Numbered from the stretch's first letter, positions 1-13,201 are shown. The stretch: 64,000 bases of DNA from Paulownia fortunei (GCA_019321725.1 CM033114.1:20539797-20603796); one strand, 5' to 3'. A program made the numbers and translations. Notes: a model not told the origin generated them from the sequence alone.

Positions 1-954
1 GATAAATTTACATGCCATTCTCTAATTCTTGGGCTATGTAAATCTGGCATGCTGGATGTTGGGGCTAAGTTTTTGAAAATGATGATCATGGAGGGGACTC
101 TTGCAGATCAGTTGACATTCAATATGCTTATAGCTATGTATAGTCAAAGAGGTGACATGTCAAAAGCCTTTGATTTGTTGAATGTCATGAAGTCCATTGG
201 GATTTTACCTAGTGAAGATACTTTCTCTTCTATTTTTAACGGGCTTAAAAGAACATCATGTTTCCATGAATCCCACGTTTTACTTCATGTGATGCTGGAA
301 AATGGTTTTGTTCCTACTGACAGACAATACAGCAGTTTGATAACGAGTATGTGTAAATCTGGAGATATACAAGGAGCATTTAAACTAAAAGATGAGATGG
401 AGGCACTTAGTGTTAGCTCTCGCAATGTGGCTGAGAGTGCAATGGTTAGAGGGCTTGTGCAGCATGGGAAGACAGAGGAGGGACTGTTTGTTCTTAATTG
501 GATGCTGAGGAGCCAAATTGTTCCAACCATTCCAACTTTCACAACTGTAATTCATGCATTCTGCAAAGAATCTAAACTGTCTGAGGCACTGGATTGTAAA
601 CTTTTGATGGAACTTCATGGAGCTCAGCCTGATGTCGTTACTTACAACGTTCTTATAACTGGCCTCTGTCAAAGTGGTGATACTGCTCGTGCCTTTGCAC
701 TGTATGAGGAGATGAAACAGAGGAGTGTCTGGCCCAATACCACCACATTTTCTATCCTCATTAATGCTATTTGTTCTGAAAATGATTCTGTAAAGGGTAA
801 AAGCATTTTGATAGATTTGGAGGAGAGGGGATTAGTTAGTCAGGATTCAACTGCCCAAGCTTGGCACAAAAGATTGACTGATACCATGGCGAATATAGAC
901 CTTTTAAGGCACAAAACAAAGACCGGTGGCAACAAAAAATCTAAATCACACTAG
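1..954 (+). CDS. P-class pentatricopeptide repeat protein, 3' end of gene (5' truncated by window)
   Basis: The frame is open from base 1 and ends at the stop TAG at 952-954, so about 317 C-terminal residues are visible; the methionine at 49 is internal. The protein is eight consecutive units of about 35 residues with the PPR pattern; the clearest begins VTYNVLITGLCQSGD (codons about 634-680). After the last repeat comes a short basic lysine-rich tail, with no E or DYW extension, so it is a P-class PPR. Such proteins are usually imported into mitochondria or plastids and bind single-stranded RNA to stabilise, process or translate transcripts; any targeting peptide lies outside the window. No intron is seen, as is usual for PPR genes. 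The RNA target cannot be told from this piece. Confidence 0.93.
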   Translation, partial: DKFTCHSLILGLCKSGMLDVGAKFLKMMIMEGTLADQLTFNMLIAMYSQRGDMSKAFDLLNVMKSIGILPSEDTFSSIFNGLKRTSCFHESHVLLHVMLENGFVPTDRQYSSLITSMCKSGDIQGAFKLKDEMEALSVSSRNVAESAMVRGLVQHGKTEEGLFVLNWMLRSQIVPTIPTFTTVIHAFCKESKLSEALDCKLLMELHGAQPDVVTYNVLITGLCQSGDTARAFALYEEMKQRSVWPNTTTFSILINAICSENDSVKGKSILIDLEERGLVSQDSTAQAWHKRLTDTMANIDLLRHKTKTGGNKKSKSH

Positions 955-2010
955 TCGCACTTGCAAGAAATAGTCTTTCTTTATTGCTTACTGAAGGACC
1001 TGGATTTTGCAGACTTCTGACCACTTAACTGGGTATACGCTGAAGCCTAGGTTTGTTACAGGTTAGAGTTGAAGCTCCTGGCTCTTTCAAATACACTTTG
1101 TTGTTTAAACCTGCTGGCTTCATACATGTACAATTTCATATGACTATACTACAGGTCATACAGTTCACTACAGGGCCTTGATCTCCTATGATTGTATGGT
1201 GGAGATTGGACTTGATATTTATTTATGGTTCTATGAGTGGACATTTTGGTTCACAGCACATCCAGGCTGAATCAAAAGATTTAACTTATGGCCTTTCAAA
1301 CGTTTCAGATAACACAGCTGAAGTGTTCAAGGACTTGTGGCTTGCATGATTACTATCAGGTAGAACATCTTTCCTCTTTCCTTGTATTTTCTCTTTTGCT
1401 TTTTGTTTTTGGTGTGCTTACTATGCACATGGCTTTTAATGCATATGATTGGATAACACACGACCTTTGCTGCACCGGTAAACAAGAAAGATCAGGTTGA
1501 TTTAAAGTAGAATTGTAAGTTTGTGATAGTAATTTTACATCATCAGTGTCAAGTGTGGGTCCACACCTGAACTTATTCAATTCAAAAGCTTGGATTGAAT
1601 AGCTACATCACTCTATCCTGCACCATCCAAATTAATAGCTTGGTTGGCCTTCTCAACTATATGATGAAAAGTTAGAGTTTACAGCCATCGTTATCGGACA
1701 TGAAAATCGTTATTGTATTAATTGGATCCTAAATCACAAAGTAACTAAGAAACTAAAGGAAAAATTGGTGTTAGATTCTCAAATCCAATCTCGAGGTTAC
1801 CTGGGGAAAAAAGCCAATAATAAAGCCGGGCCCTGTATATGCTAGGCTTATCGACTTTATGACCACAATTTGTCAAAAGGTCATTATATTTTCAGCTTCT
1901 GTGCTGGTAGTTTGGAAGTATGGAACAGCACAAAAAAATCTTCAGAATGGATTGTAAAAGTTTTTGATTACATGCAGTGTGCAAACTGCTTTTCTTAGCC
2001 AGTTCCAAAG
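955..2010 (+). other. 3' flank / probable 3' UTR of the PPR gene
   Basis: No supported coding region. The sequence is less AT-rich than the intergenic DNA further on, and a plausible splice donor (ATCAG/gtagaa near 1360) hints that the PPR transcript has a spliced 3' UTR. The 70-codon open frame at 1288 shows no protein-like features. Confidence 0.4.
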
Positions 2011-2019
2011 TACAATTTT

Positions 2020-3030
2020 GGGTTTTTTAACGATTTATAACAACTTCATAACAAAATAACCTTAAAAAAAATTAAACATTTTGCTTCAAATTCACTTCTA
2101 GTAGCGCTTTTCAAAGCAACTTCTTTCTTTGTTATCCAAAGGATTTAAGGTGCTATGTCACCTTCAAAGGATTTTTTTTGACAAAAATAGAAGTTATGAA
2201 GGTGCCTCCCAAGGTGGCGCCTTCACATGAAATTGAAAAATTCTAATGGCTAGTGCCTGTCAATGTTCATCAGGAGGAGGGTTTCTGTAAGGGTGAACAC
2301 TTCAGCAGCCTTGTCAGTGTATTAGTGGTGACATGATTTGATAAGGTGAAATTAAATAAAAAATAAAATAATAAAAGGACAATGTGGGTTTATAAATGAA
2401 GAAGCTGCTGAACTTCATTCACATTCACAGGGAGCATCTTCTTCTTCTTTTGTTTTTTCATTAAAATTGATTTACGAATTATATGGTAAAAATATCAAAA
2501 ATATTTGAAGAAGAAGCTTCTTTATTTAAGCCACATTGCCCTTTTATTTATTTATTTTTTCTAAATTCACCCAATCAAATCATGTCGTTAGGGCTGACCC
2601 GTTGACAAGGGTGTTGAAGTGTTCAGCCTTAGTTAAGGCTGAACACTTTAGCCTTTAAAAGGGGTGTCATTCATCCCTCCTCTTGAGGTGACAACCATTC
2701 AACAATTGGTTAAATCCAGCCATTGATTTGAAATCAGCGGCTAGATTTCACTAGCGATTGATAATTTATTTATTTGTTTACTTTTTCAATTTCATGTGAA
2801 GTTGCCACCTCGGGTGGCACCTTTACAACTTCTATTTATTTTTTCAAAAAGAAAATCCGTTGAAGCACAATCTTGACTGTCACCTTCATTCTGAAGGTGT
2901 CCACACGTGGTGACACCTTTTCAAATAATAAAAAAAAAAATTGTTTTGTAAAGTGCTACTTCAGGAGGTGCTTTGAACTAAGATGTTATTTTTTAAGGCT
3001 ATTTTGTTATAAATTGTTAAATAAAACCCC
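2020..3030. mobile_element. Foldback transposable element, about 1 kb, non-autonomous (Mutator- or hAT-like)
   Basis: The left end (gggttttttaacgatttata from 2020) is the inverted match of the right end (3011-3030, reverse complement ggggttttatttaacaattt). Further inverted blocks pair inward: 2168-2237 with 2780-2857, 2296-2318 with 2603-2622, and 2329-2410 with 2505-2587. Most of the element therefore folds into one long imperfect hairpin with its tip near 2460; the right arm carries about 100 extra bases. Direct copies of tacaattt flank it (2011-2018 and 3031-3038; nine bases with one mismatch), matching a target-site duplication. No transposase frame is present. Very long terminal inverted repeats and an 8-9 bp duplication fit a Mutator-like or hAT-like foldback element; the family is inferred. 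Confidence 0.82.
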
Positions 3031-3039
3031 TACAATTTC

Positions 3040-6000
3040 TGTGACCACAGGTCACCCTTTCTAGATAGTTGTAGAATAAACCAATAAAATATGCAGGGAA
3101 ACAGTTATATGTGTAGGCGTCAGTGTGCAACAGAAGCAAGAAAGAATTCTGAACAATTATTCTGTCAACTTTTTTCTGGTCTAAAAGTTTTTAGTAGATA
3201 TTTTTGAGACATGATACCTTGAAGGTTTGATTGTACGTTTGGATTGATTTGTAGCAAATGATGTATATCAGATATATTGACAGGCCCATGGATTTCATGG
3301 CATAACAAAAAAATGGAAGCCAAGGATGGTATTGGATATAAGCATGTCTGCGAGTTATGTTCTGATGTGGGGTTGGTTTTAGAAATGCAATGCAGTACAA
3401 TGATGAAAAGAATGATGTTCATGCCATGGCCCAAACCTTACTGGAAAAAGCAAGGATAAGTGGCTGTAGCTTTTCCCAAAATTTACAGAAGAGGTAAATT
3501 ACTGAGTTCGGGCTAGTCTGCCTGTAATTCATTTAATATTATATTCTCTCTGTCTCTCTGTCTCATTGCTTCCCTGTACCTGAGTTCCTGAAGAAAGATG
3601 AGACGTAAACTTTGACTTACCTTAATGACCTTGGCTTAGCCCTCCAAGTATCTTTCACCCCCCGCCCTCCCCCAAATGAAAGCAACTAACCCATTAAATT
3701 TTTATTAGATGTCCATAGATTTCAACATGTATATTTACAGGAAAAGACGAGAAGAGTAGCAAGTTGAAGCACAAATAAACTTGCAGCCCTCTCAGGAGAC
3801 AGCTTATGCGAAATTGGTTTGCTGATATACAACTAACGAGGTACGATAGAGTTCGTAAGTTTGGTAGTGACAATTTGAAGAAAAAAATTTGCCCCAAACA
3901 AGTGGCGTTATTCTTACTTTAGAGTGAGTTGCAAATTTATTCTCACTTTGTTTCAGCTTTATGAGGTAGATATGCACATAGACAAACCCAGAGAAGTGGT
4001 GGTTAAAAAGTCCATGTCTGTTTAAGAGCGGCAACTAGAAAGTTCAGTGGAGTTGATCAATTCATGTTCTGCTGTTTTAGTCATTTTCCATATCTTGGGA
4101 CCAAGGAGATAGTGTTCTCTTCATCACTCCCCTCCTCCTGTAAGGCTTCCAGGATCTTTGTCTGAACTGATGATGTAAGGAATGACCAACTTTTGTAGGC
4201 ACAGACAAATTCAACTTTTCTAACAGCTTGAGCTAATACATGAAGAAATATCTGATGTATTTCTGATGTGGGGCTAATAGAGGACAATAAATGAAGGAAT
4301 TAACCTCAGTCTAAGCAGCTTTGCTGTATCATGTCCAGAAAATTGTAAAGTGACATTTCCCATTATTGGAACAGCTGTTATTTGTATTTGCTCCTTTTGT
4401 AACTGTAATTTATCAATTGTGTACCAAGATGGAAGAGTACATGGAGTTTATTTCGAATTGAATTTTTTCAAATTGATGTTCAACATTGCCAAAAAATATA
4501 TATATAAATCAAATCTTGCTATGTCATCTCAATGATTTGGACTTCTTGCAACAGTGATTTGCTCCAATCACACATTACAAGTACAGTTATCAAGGTATAA
4601 TTAAGTGGTTTTTATTTAAAATACATTATTAAAATATAGATGCAAAAAATAGAAAATGGAAATTTTGTAATTGAATGCTTTTATGAAGTTGATGAAGTAC
4701 AAATCTCTCTCTCTTTTTTTTTTATGAATTATTAACAAGTAATTTGATTTTGACAATTTAACTAGATTATGATTCAATTAAATCAAATTAATTAAAATAG
4801 GTTTTGTGAGATTTGGTTTATTAAGTATTTTGTTGAACTAAAAAGTTGTGTTTTTATAATTGAATCGGTGATCAAATCTATCTTGTTGTTGGTCAACGGT
4901 TTAATCAATTGGATCGAGATTGGATTGAGACTCTCAGGTGGTTCAATTAGTCTAATGATTTTTTATTTATTTATATAAAATGATAATATAATAAAATAAT
5001 TATTATATAAAATATTTTAAGGGTAAAAATAAAAATAACCAACTAAAAAAATATCTAACAAAGTTCAAAACGCAAGTAATCACATAGATATAATAAAATA
5101 CTAAATTTAAGATTTTAAATTTTCTCAAAAAATAAAAAATAATCGAAAACGATTTTGCTGGTTTTGACTGGTTTAACTGACTCAACCGTAAAAATAGTTA
5201 TTTAGGACTAATCGAATTAAACCGACCATCGATTCATGTTCGAATCGATTGAATCAACCAATTCGATTTGATTTTGAGAACTCTGTTAAAAAATAAAAAA
5301 AATTATGTAAAACTAACTTAGAGGGTGGTCCTAGGATTTATCAAAGATGGTTTTTTGGTACTAGGGTTATTTTGTAGAAAAGGAAAAAAAATTCAATATA
5401 TGACACTATATTTCAATATTTGAAATTCAGTTTTGAACTTAAAATAATTAGTTAAATAATAATGTATGTATAAAAATATCATAATCGTTTGAGTTCGATT
5501 TATTAAAGTTAATTTCAATTCAATTTATTTACTAATAAAATTAAACTCAAATATAATTTTAAACTTGATAATAAATTTAAAATCAAGGTTGAACAATACT
5601 TTGTTCGATTTTATCCGTTAATAATTATATCATACCTAAATATTTTTAAAATTAAATAAAAATTTGAAGCCAAATTTAAACAATATTTTATCCAATTTGA
5701 CTCTATTTATTTACATTTACACTGTTATCTTGAACTACTTAACAAGAATGACCATTAATTGATTTTTCCAAATGAAATATTTAGTGCAGATAAATTTGGT
5801 GAAATATAAGTAATTTCAAGATAAATGTAATTCCTTCCACCCACGCATTTATAATTATTTCGAGTTAGGTGGTAAATTTGTAAATACAATAAATTAGCAG
5901 TCCTAATATGCAATTTACACTTAATTGTACACTTGTCTCGCTTGGCTTGTACATTGGGAATCACTTTTTGTTTGTAATAGTTGAGTGCTGTTCTCTCCCC

Positions 6001-6100
6001 CTTTTCCCATTAAAATCCCTTCTTCCGAATCTTTCTGGTACGCAGAAACCTTGTTTCTGTACATATATCCATCTGTACGCGTATACGTATACGTACATTT
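3040..6100. other. Intergenic stretch between PPR and taxilin genes
   Basis: 3040-4550 has near-average composition with no gene I can support; two short frames that could be old exon fragments (3383-3496 plus strand, 4081-4287 minus strand) are discussed among the rejected items. 4560-5900 is AT-rich. The last 150 bases are pyrimidine-rich and look like the taxilin 5' leader. Confidence 0.5.
4690..5290. repeat. Possible degenerate MITE
   Basis: The stretch 4860-4950 (repeated aatcggt / ggtcaacggttt / ggttcaatt words) and the stretch 5155-5275 (ggttttgactggtttaactg, then aaccgaccatcg) contain inverted, related words around an AT-rich core. This resembles common plant miniature elements built on tttgaccggttt-type ends. 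No clean terminal repeat or target duplication could be fixed. Confidence 0.3.
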
Positions 6101-6112
6101 TTGTATGTACGC

Positions 6113-6120
6113 TAGGGTTT
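6113..6120 (-). promoter_or_regulatory. Telo-box (AAACCCTA) in the taxilin leader
   Basis: The plus strand reads TAGGGTTT, the inverse of the plant telo-box, about 95 bases before the taxilin start codon. This motif recurs near the transcription start of plant housekeeping genes. A single 8-mer can occur by chance. Confidence 0.35.
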
Positions 6121-6214
6121 TCGTTTCTCTTTATCAAATGTACAGAAATGCAATAGGAATTATGTTTTTCGTTTTTCTCAAAAGCTGAGGTCTTGTTGGA
6201 ATATGCAGGTAAAA

Positions 6215-7267
6215 ATGGAGAATCCGAAGTTGAGCCCGAACCCGGAAGTGAATCAGCTTCCAGAAGCCGACTCGTTGCCTGATGGGTTTGTCGAATCTTC
6301 TTCTTCGGAGCCATTGGAGGAGACAGTGACTGATTATAAGGAGGAAAAATTACTGGAGCCCGATTCACGGCCCGAAGTCGTGATAGAAGATGGCGGTTCG
6401 TCTTCGAGTAAATTAGTTGAAAATGTGGGCGATCAAAGTGAATCAACGGCTGTAGCAAATGTTGGGGCAGCTCCTGGTGAAGGAAATGTTAAGGAGATAA
6501 GTAATATTTCTTGTTTGTTGGTTTGATTTGTTTGATGCAGTTTTTAAGTGGCTTCTAGATGAGTTTGATATGGGTGAGGAATTATTTGACGTGATAGATA
6601 TAGTAAACTGGGGTTTTAGTGGAGTTTTTAATTGATATCTTGGCATTGATTATGCTGAATTATACTCAAAACATGTAGCTTTGCCCTTTGTTGCATGCTA
6701 ATGGGGACTTTTTGAGTTCTGATGTTTCCAATCAAAGGCATGGGGAGAAGAAAGTTTAGAAAGAAGGTATAGATGGCCTATTCAGAATTTGCAATTGGAA
6801 ATTGGAAATTGGAAGAGTCTTTCCTTGCTCAATTAGTCATACTGTTCCTGTCATGTTTTCTCAAAATTGCTTTTATTTTATTTTTCTTTTTCTTTTATTT
6901 GTTTATGAATGGTTTCATTTTCTTGCTGCCGCGCATGCAAATGCCATTTGACAAGTGAAATGTTGGCAGAAGTAGCAGAGCCCACTTGTAGATATATTAT
7001 GGTGACAATGAATAGATCTTTGAATACTGAACAGCATTTGATCTGCGTACTTAAGTCCTTATGTTTGGAGTCATTTGGATTGTTTCGAGAAAATGTATCA
7101 AGGAAATATATTTTGGAGGGTTATGTGGAGAATGCTTGTTTTGAAAGTGTTTTGGTGGAAATATTTTGGTGAAATATATTGTCTCTTGAGTGGTGCCACA
7201 TCGAGTTTTTTATTCTTATAAGTTGTTATTATATTAATGTAATTAAGATAATGATTGGAAGATGTGA

Positions 7268-7298
<31 letters not shown>

Positions 7299-10200
7299 AT
7301 GTAATGATTGGAATATGTATAAAGATATATATACAAAAATATATAATAATTGGAATATATATGTATATAGTAATGATTAATGTTTTTTGAATTATTTTTG
7401 GGGAAGATGGGATGTCTTTTGGGGGAATGGAACCCAAAAAACTTTTACAATGTTTGTTTCATGGGGAATGCAAACCCCCCGAATGATACCAAACTTTGCC
7501 ATTTTATTCTAGAAACTAAAAGATGGCAATCCGGCCATATCAAAAATCCTGCTGTCCACTCTTTATATGTTAGCGCTTCATACAACAACATTATATTCCT
7601 TAAAGTGGATACAACGTCTCTTCTTGCATAGTTGCATGTGACATATACTCCGGAAAAAGTGTCTGATTGTAACTTAAAACTTTGTTTCCTAACTCATATG
7701 GAATTTTATGTTAATTTGGGCTTTATTCATCTTTGCGAATTGTCTCAAGACAAATTCTTCTGTTGTTTCTGACGATATTTAGCTACATTGGTGTAAGAGC
7801 TGATTTACATACTATGTATTAGCTTTTGGAATGTTGTTTTGATTTCTGGTACTTATAAAGCACCTCGGATGATTGTTGAATACTTTCCAATTAAGTAGCT
7901 GATGTTTGTTTCTGTGATGGAGCTGCATGGTTTCTACAAAGAATTTACTGCTTTAGATTTTCTTTTGCTTGTATTTGTATTTTGCTAAATTTTCATTGTA
8001 CTTTCTCTATTTTGCAGCTGTTGAAGGTGCAGAATTACAAACAGTTGCCTCAGAGGAGATTTCAGTGGCAGGAAGTGCTGAAAACAACAAAAAAGTATAC
8101 AGTAATTCATGATCTAGAAAAAAATAAAAATATCTAGTGATTTTTTATGGTTAATATTTACTTTTTATCTCTATTAACTTTCAAAAAAAATTATATGATT
8201 GGTATTCTTCTTTCCATAATTATCTTTGCATACTTTCTGGACCCTTTAAGAGAAAGTTGACAGTAGTTTGAAGATCACATATGTTAGAATATAGATATTT
8301 AATGCTACTCGTGTAATATATTTTGTCAGGTTGCCTCTGAAGTGAAGCGTAAAAATGTAAAACGTACCTTTAAATCAGAGAAGGAGTTTTTGGAGTTCAC
8401 TTTGAAGTATCAACAAGTCATTGCTGAAAGAGATTCTGGTAGGTGATTATTATTTTAACCATCTGATTTGCATAAGTTTCGTTTTCATTACTCTTTTATG
8501 AATGCTTTGTAATTCAAGTAGCTGATTTTCATTTTAACCTTGTATTTTTCTATTTTTTCTCTGAACATTTATATCCTTTATATTTTTAAACATATTACAG
8601 TCTCATCTTACATGCTTACTCACATGGCTTACAGCTATATATAGTTACAGAACTTTTTGCAAATGATCTCAAAAAGTTTGAGCATATTGTAACTAGTAAC
8701 TCACATATTTGTTTTTAAATGGAAATAAACTCCTTGTTGTGACATCAGGGAACATCGTTTTATTTGCTAATCTACGTATTCCTCTCATCTGCAGCTGTTG
8801 CTGTTAGGGATAAACTTGAGTCATTGTGCCGGGAGCTGCAACGCCAAAATAAATTGTTAATGGTATTCATTGGCTTGTTCAGATCATGTGCTCCAGCTTA
8901 TACTTTTTCTAGATTATCAGTCTGGGTTATCCACAAATGATTTGGAAGCTTTTCATTCCCTGTCTCCTTGTTTATTGATCTATCATGACCCTGTGGGTGC
9001 TTGGTATTAGCATGTGATGAAAGGCATGTCATCACCATGTTTTCATATGTTACCTGCAAGTTTCTAACAAATTTAAACATTGTTTGCTTAATTGTTGGCT
9101 TATTAAGATATACTTGTTAACTAATGTAAATATCGGGAATGAAGATGTAGTTGACTGCTTTATTTATAGAATGATAAGTCTGTATCTTCCTGATCTTTGC
9201 CCCAAATCTTGATATAAGTTGGCCTTTCTAATCACTGGCTCTTTGTTTATTTGAAGTATATTTTTGGGCTGACAGTAAGGCTTTTTTAATCACTGGTTCT
9301 TTGTTTGTTTCAGGATGAATGCAAACGAGTGTCGACAGAGGGTCAAAATTTGAGATTAAATCTGTCAAACAAGTTTCAAGACGCAATTAAGGTTCTCCTA
9401 TTTTGTTAGTTTCTAACATATTGTAATCTTTCCTTCATTGTGTTTAGTATTTATGAATCACTATCAGTTCCAGTACAATCTCCGATATCTTCATTGTGTT
9501 GTATTCATCAACATAAACATGTCTATTTCATCTTCACCTTGACTAGTATTTCTGCATTTTTACTTATTGGGCAATACTAGTGATTCAGTTGACATTTTGT
9601 ACCTATAAAACAATTATTTGGCCATAAGTGGGGGGCAAATGCCAGCATAAATGATGAAACGTTGAAAAGATGATGCATTACTAGCAATGGTTTAAAAGCA
9701 AGGTTATCTTTTTGAGATAGGCCAGCCTAGAAATCCATTAAGGGGCGGCTTTGACTTGTGGCAGCAGGATAAGCAGGCTTCTTCCTGTGGCATGTATCTG
9801 AAAGTGTGTACACCATCTGCATGCCACAAGCTGGGTATCTTATTTCTTAATTGAACTTGTACTATTTGCACTAAATAGTGGGAACCATTTGCTAACCTGT
9901 CACAAGTAGCACAGTTCTTGCGGGGCTGTTAAAAATTGTTTATCTTCCAAAAACTAGCCGCTGAATATTTTATATTTGTTCTGTTGCTGTCAACTTTGTT
10001 GGACTTGTTAGTTGCCGCCCCTCCCCTCCCACTCCTTTTTCTTGTATCCCTCTTAAGACTTCATCCTTTCAATATACTTGATTGGCTAGCCCTTTATTGC
10101 ATAATTTTGTTTCTTTCTCCTTGTAGCATCCAATAACTCTTTCCCTGGAAGATTTTATCTCTATGAATATAAGGATTCAAGCTCAAATAATGCAACTACT

Positions 10201-13200
10201 AATCATTTTCTTCTGTTTTATGTTTATGTTTCCCCCACTCTATTGTAGGAAGTAAGCAATAAGCTGGAGGAGCAGAAAGATGAATGTATGTCTCAGCTAA
10301 AAGAGAATGAAATGTAAGACAAAAGCCAGGACTATCCTTCATCTAATACTTTAGGACCTTGTCATGATTGACTGTACTAGTGCAATGAAATTGTTTCATG
10401 CATGTGAAATTATTCGCAATGGAATAAAATGGCTTGAAGTTTAGATTTCTCGTTAATCAGAAAACACCCTGCAGGAGACCAAACCCTTGACATTGTTGTT
10501 CTGTTTCATGAATAGCACGTAAATATGGATGGTTTGTGTTCTTTGTTTTAGATAATCAGGTATTGCTAAAGCCCCTTCTAGAAAACAGTGCCTACCATGC
10601 ATGCGAGATGATTACATGTTTTCCTCAATAGTTTATGAGTGAATGAATGCATTAGATCATTTTGAGCCCATTGGCGTTGAATTATATAGTCAACTTTTGC
10701 TCATTATCTCTGAGAACACAGTTAAATTTGCTGCTTGAGCTCTCTCTCTCCTTTTATTGTCATATTGGTCTCAATAATCATGGTTAGTCCTATCTGCAAT
10801 CTTTTGGACCAATTTTCTTTGATTTCAGTTGAGTGTGATAATTTTAGATGTGTGGGTCTAATGTACTGAATTATATTACTTAAGGGCATCCTTTCATATT
10901 TTATTTCTGGCAGAACATCTTATTTGACCTATCAGAAATTTCTGGCACTATTTACTTGTCTACTCTTATTCTGTTTTGGATGGCCATACATGGAGAAATT
11001 GATTAAGATAGAAACTCTATGTTCACTGTGCAGAATTTGTGAGAAAAACTGCAAATGTCCTAGAATATCAATTATTCTGCCCTTCTGTAAACTTATGTTA
11101 TTGGCATTTTAACCAGTTCTATAATATGTGCAAAATTCTCTAACTTCAGGTTAAAGACCAAGTTAAAACAACTTGTTGATCAATATGCTCTTTCTGAGCA
11201 GCAACATGCACAGCAGGTAGGCACCTCTCCAATTATAGAGTTTCTGCTTATCTAAGCAAGTTTCAATTATCTCTACAGTTTGAAACATAAGTTGAATTTC
11301 TTTCTTCGTTTGGCTTTGCAGCTGAAACAGAAAACCCTTGAACTTCAGCTTGCTGATTTGAAACTTCAGCAACATGAAGAGAAATTGAAGCAGGAACAGT
11401 CTCAGATGAAATTGTATGCAGAACAGGTGGCACAACTCTTAGCAACTGAAAAGAATTTGAGGTTGCAGTTAACAGCTGACGGTGAAAAGTTCCAACAATT
11501 CCAGGTTGGCCTGTTTTTCTTTTATGCAGTGCCTTACTGCATTAGGTTTTTATAATATCTCAACAACAGTTCAGACATAGCACACAACTGACAAGCATCT
11601 TCCAATTATGCATCCGATTTATGAGGTGCTGGGTCGTTTGAGATTCCCAGGTAGTAGTGCTGAATAAATTCAACGAAGAGGATGTGGACAATCAATTTGG
11701 TAGATCACACACTATTAGAATCCTAAGAAGTTGAGTACAAATCGAATGCTTTTTCATTATTTAGCATTCTGTTGTTAATTTAGTTGATTATTTTAACTGT
11801 AACTAGAGTGACAAACGGAGAAGAGTATTGTGTATTGGGTTATTGACTTTGAACTTTGGCATGGAAATTGGTGACAGGTGGTACTATGCACGATGTTCTG
11901 CCTTTATATAAAGTAAAGCCTTTTAGCAGCTTTAAAACAGCTTTAAAAATAAAATGTAAGTAGTTTTTCTAAGTTGGTTGTGAAGAATTCTCTCTGGGTT
12001 GATTAATCTTATATCATCTGCATTATAATGAAATTGATCATTTGGACTTCTGATTGTGCTATTGGCCGATTCCATTTGTTTTAAAAACTAAATCCAGGTC
12101 CATCCAGAAAATTTGCAAATTCATTGTGTTAATTGCACATTGAGCTCTTAAATGAAGTATGAAACTATCACGAATATCTCATATAAGTATTCAACTGAAC
12201 ACAATCGAAAAAACATAGAGAATAAAAGAGCTCGAAATTAACATCTCGCTTACTGTTTTCTCCTTATTCTTTTCAATCAATTGGTTGTCATTGTCTAACA
12301 GAGTCTGGTTCAATTCTAGCTAATTGTCTTTTTTATTTCTATTTTTTTCATTTCCCAGGAAGCATTGTTGAAAAGCAATGAGGTTTTTGAAACATTCAAG
12401 CAAGAAATTGAGAAGGTACAGTTTCAGAACTTCTTATTTTACAAAGTTTTTTCCTCTGCTTGATGCATATTTTGTTTTCTTTATTAAACAAGATATTATA
12501 CTGTATGTTTATGTATTTGAAACCAGATGGCGAAATCGATAAAGGAACTCAAAAAGGAAAACACCTTCTTGAAGAGCAAATCTGAAAAATCAGATGTTAC
12601 CCTTATAGAACTTGCTGAAGAGGTAAGCCTTGCTTATACACCTTTGGATTAATAACTAACTGTTGAAAACTATACTTAAAACGTCCTTAGTTTCTCTTAA
12701 TGTTGATCCAGATATTGCTTTTTTTAAAAATTGTGTACATTGTAATGCAATGACTTCAAGTACATCCCTTTCTTTTCTCTCATTTTTGCTATTTGTGACC
12801 TTTTCACAGTGATGTAGTGAAATTTGCTTTTTTTGGCATCTAAATGTTGAATAGCCTTTTTTAACTGTAAATCTGTAATTATGCCATAAAGTTGGAACCT
12901 TCGAGATGTCACTGGAACACTCGCACCATCCAGTTAATTAGAGTTGAGATCCTGTGAGATGTGGCAATATGATCGTAGTTCATGCTTCTTGCCATTAACT
13001 TTCATCGTACCTGTTATCTTGAACTAATGCACCTAACGATAATTTACTTCCTTTTTTTGGGAGCAGCGTGAACGCATGAAGAAACAACTGGAGAAAACAA
13101 GAAATCAAAAGGAAAAACTTGAATCATTATGTCGGTCACTCCAAGCAGAGAGGAAAACAAATTCTGTTGGAGGAAGCTCCTCGGATTCAATCCCAGTTTA

Positions 13201-13201
13201 A
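6215..13201 (+). CDS. Taxilin family protein (alpha-taxilin-like), 11 exons, 406 aa
   Basis: Coding exons: 6215-6500, 8018-8094, 8330-8438, 8795-8862, 9314-9391, 10249-10313, 11150-11216, 11322-11504, 12359-12415, 12527-12622, 13067-13201. All junctions are GT-AG and the phases close exactly (1221 nt). Residues 1-120 are acidic and low in complexity. From about 130 to 390 there is a continuous coiled coil, with the taxilin blocks LCRELQRQNK (exon 4), a conserved SNKFQDAIKE stretch (exons 5-6) and LCRSLQAER near the C-terminus. Animal taxilins bind syntaxins not yet in SNARE complexes and act in vesicle traffic; the plant role is less known. ATG 6215 is preferred over 6203 because a tgcag acceptor ends at 6208, suggesting a spliced leader. 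Intron 1 (1.5 kb) holds a MITE-like insert. Confidence 0.93.
7060..7445 (+). repeat. AT-rich MITE-like element in taxilin intron 1 (relative at 34385-34920)
   Basis: This stretch matches the reverse complement of 34385-34920 over most of its length. Shared words include attggaagatgt, ttattgatgt, atatataataattg and tagtaatgattaa in the same order, plus a weaker match at the outer end (gtgccacat / gtcacat). No coding capacity. The ends and any target duplication are not resolved, so the transposon type is inferred. Confidence 0.6.

Noticed and set aside
3383..3496. Possible terminal exon after a ttttag acceptor (frame containing EKNDVHAMAQTLLEKARISG, stop at 3496)
   Set aside because: Protein-like composition and a good acceptor, but no partner exon upstream could be joined with confidence and I do not recognise the peptide. 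It may be part of a spliced PPR 3' UTR or an old gene fragment.
4081..4287. Minus-strand frame ending TKILEALQEEGSDEENT ... RYGK
   Set aside because: Looks like the last exon of some gene, but no further minus-strand exons are seen in the AT-rich DNA above it, and no family comes to mind.
9650..9800. Box C-like atgatga motifs in taxilin intron 5 (possible snoRNA)
   Set aside because: The nearest D-box-like ctga is over 130 bases away and there is no closing stem, so a C/D snoRNA is not supported.
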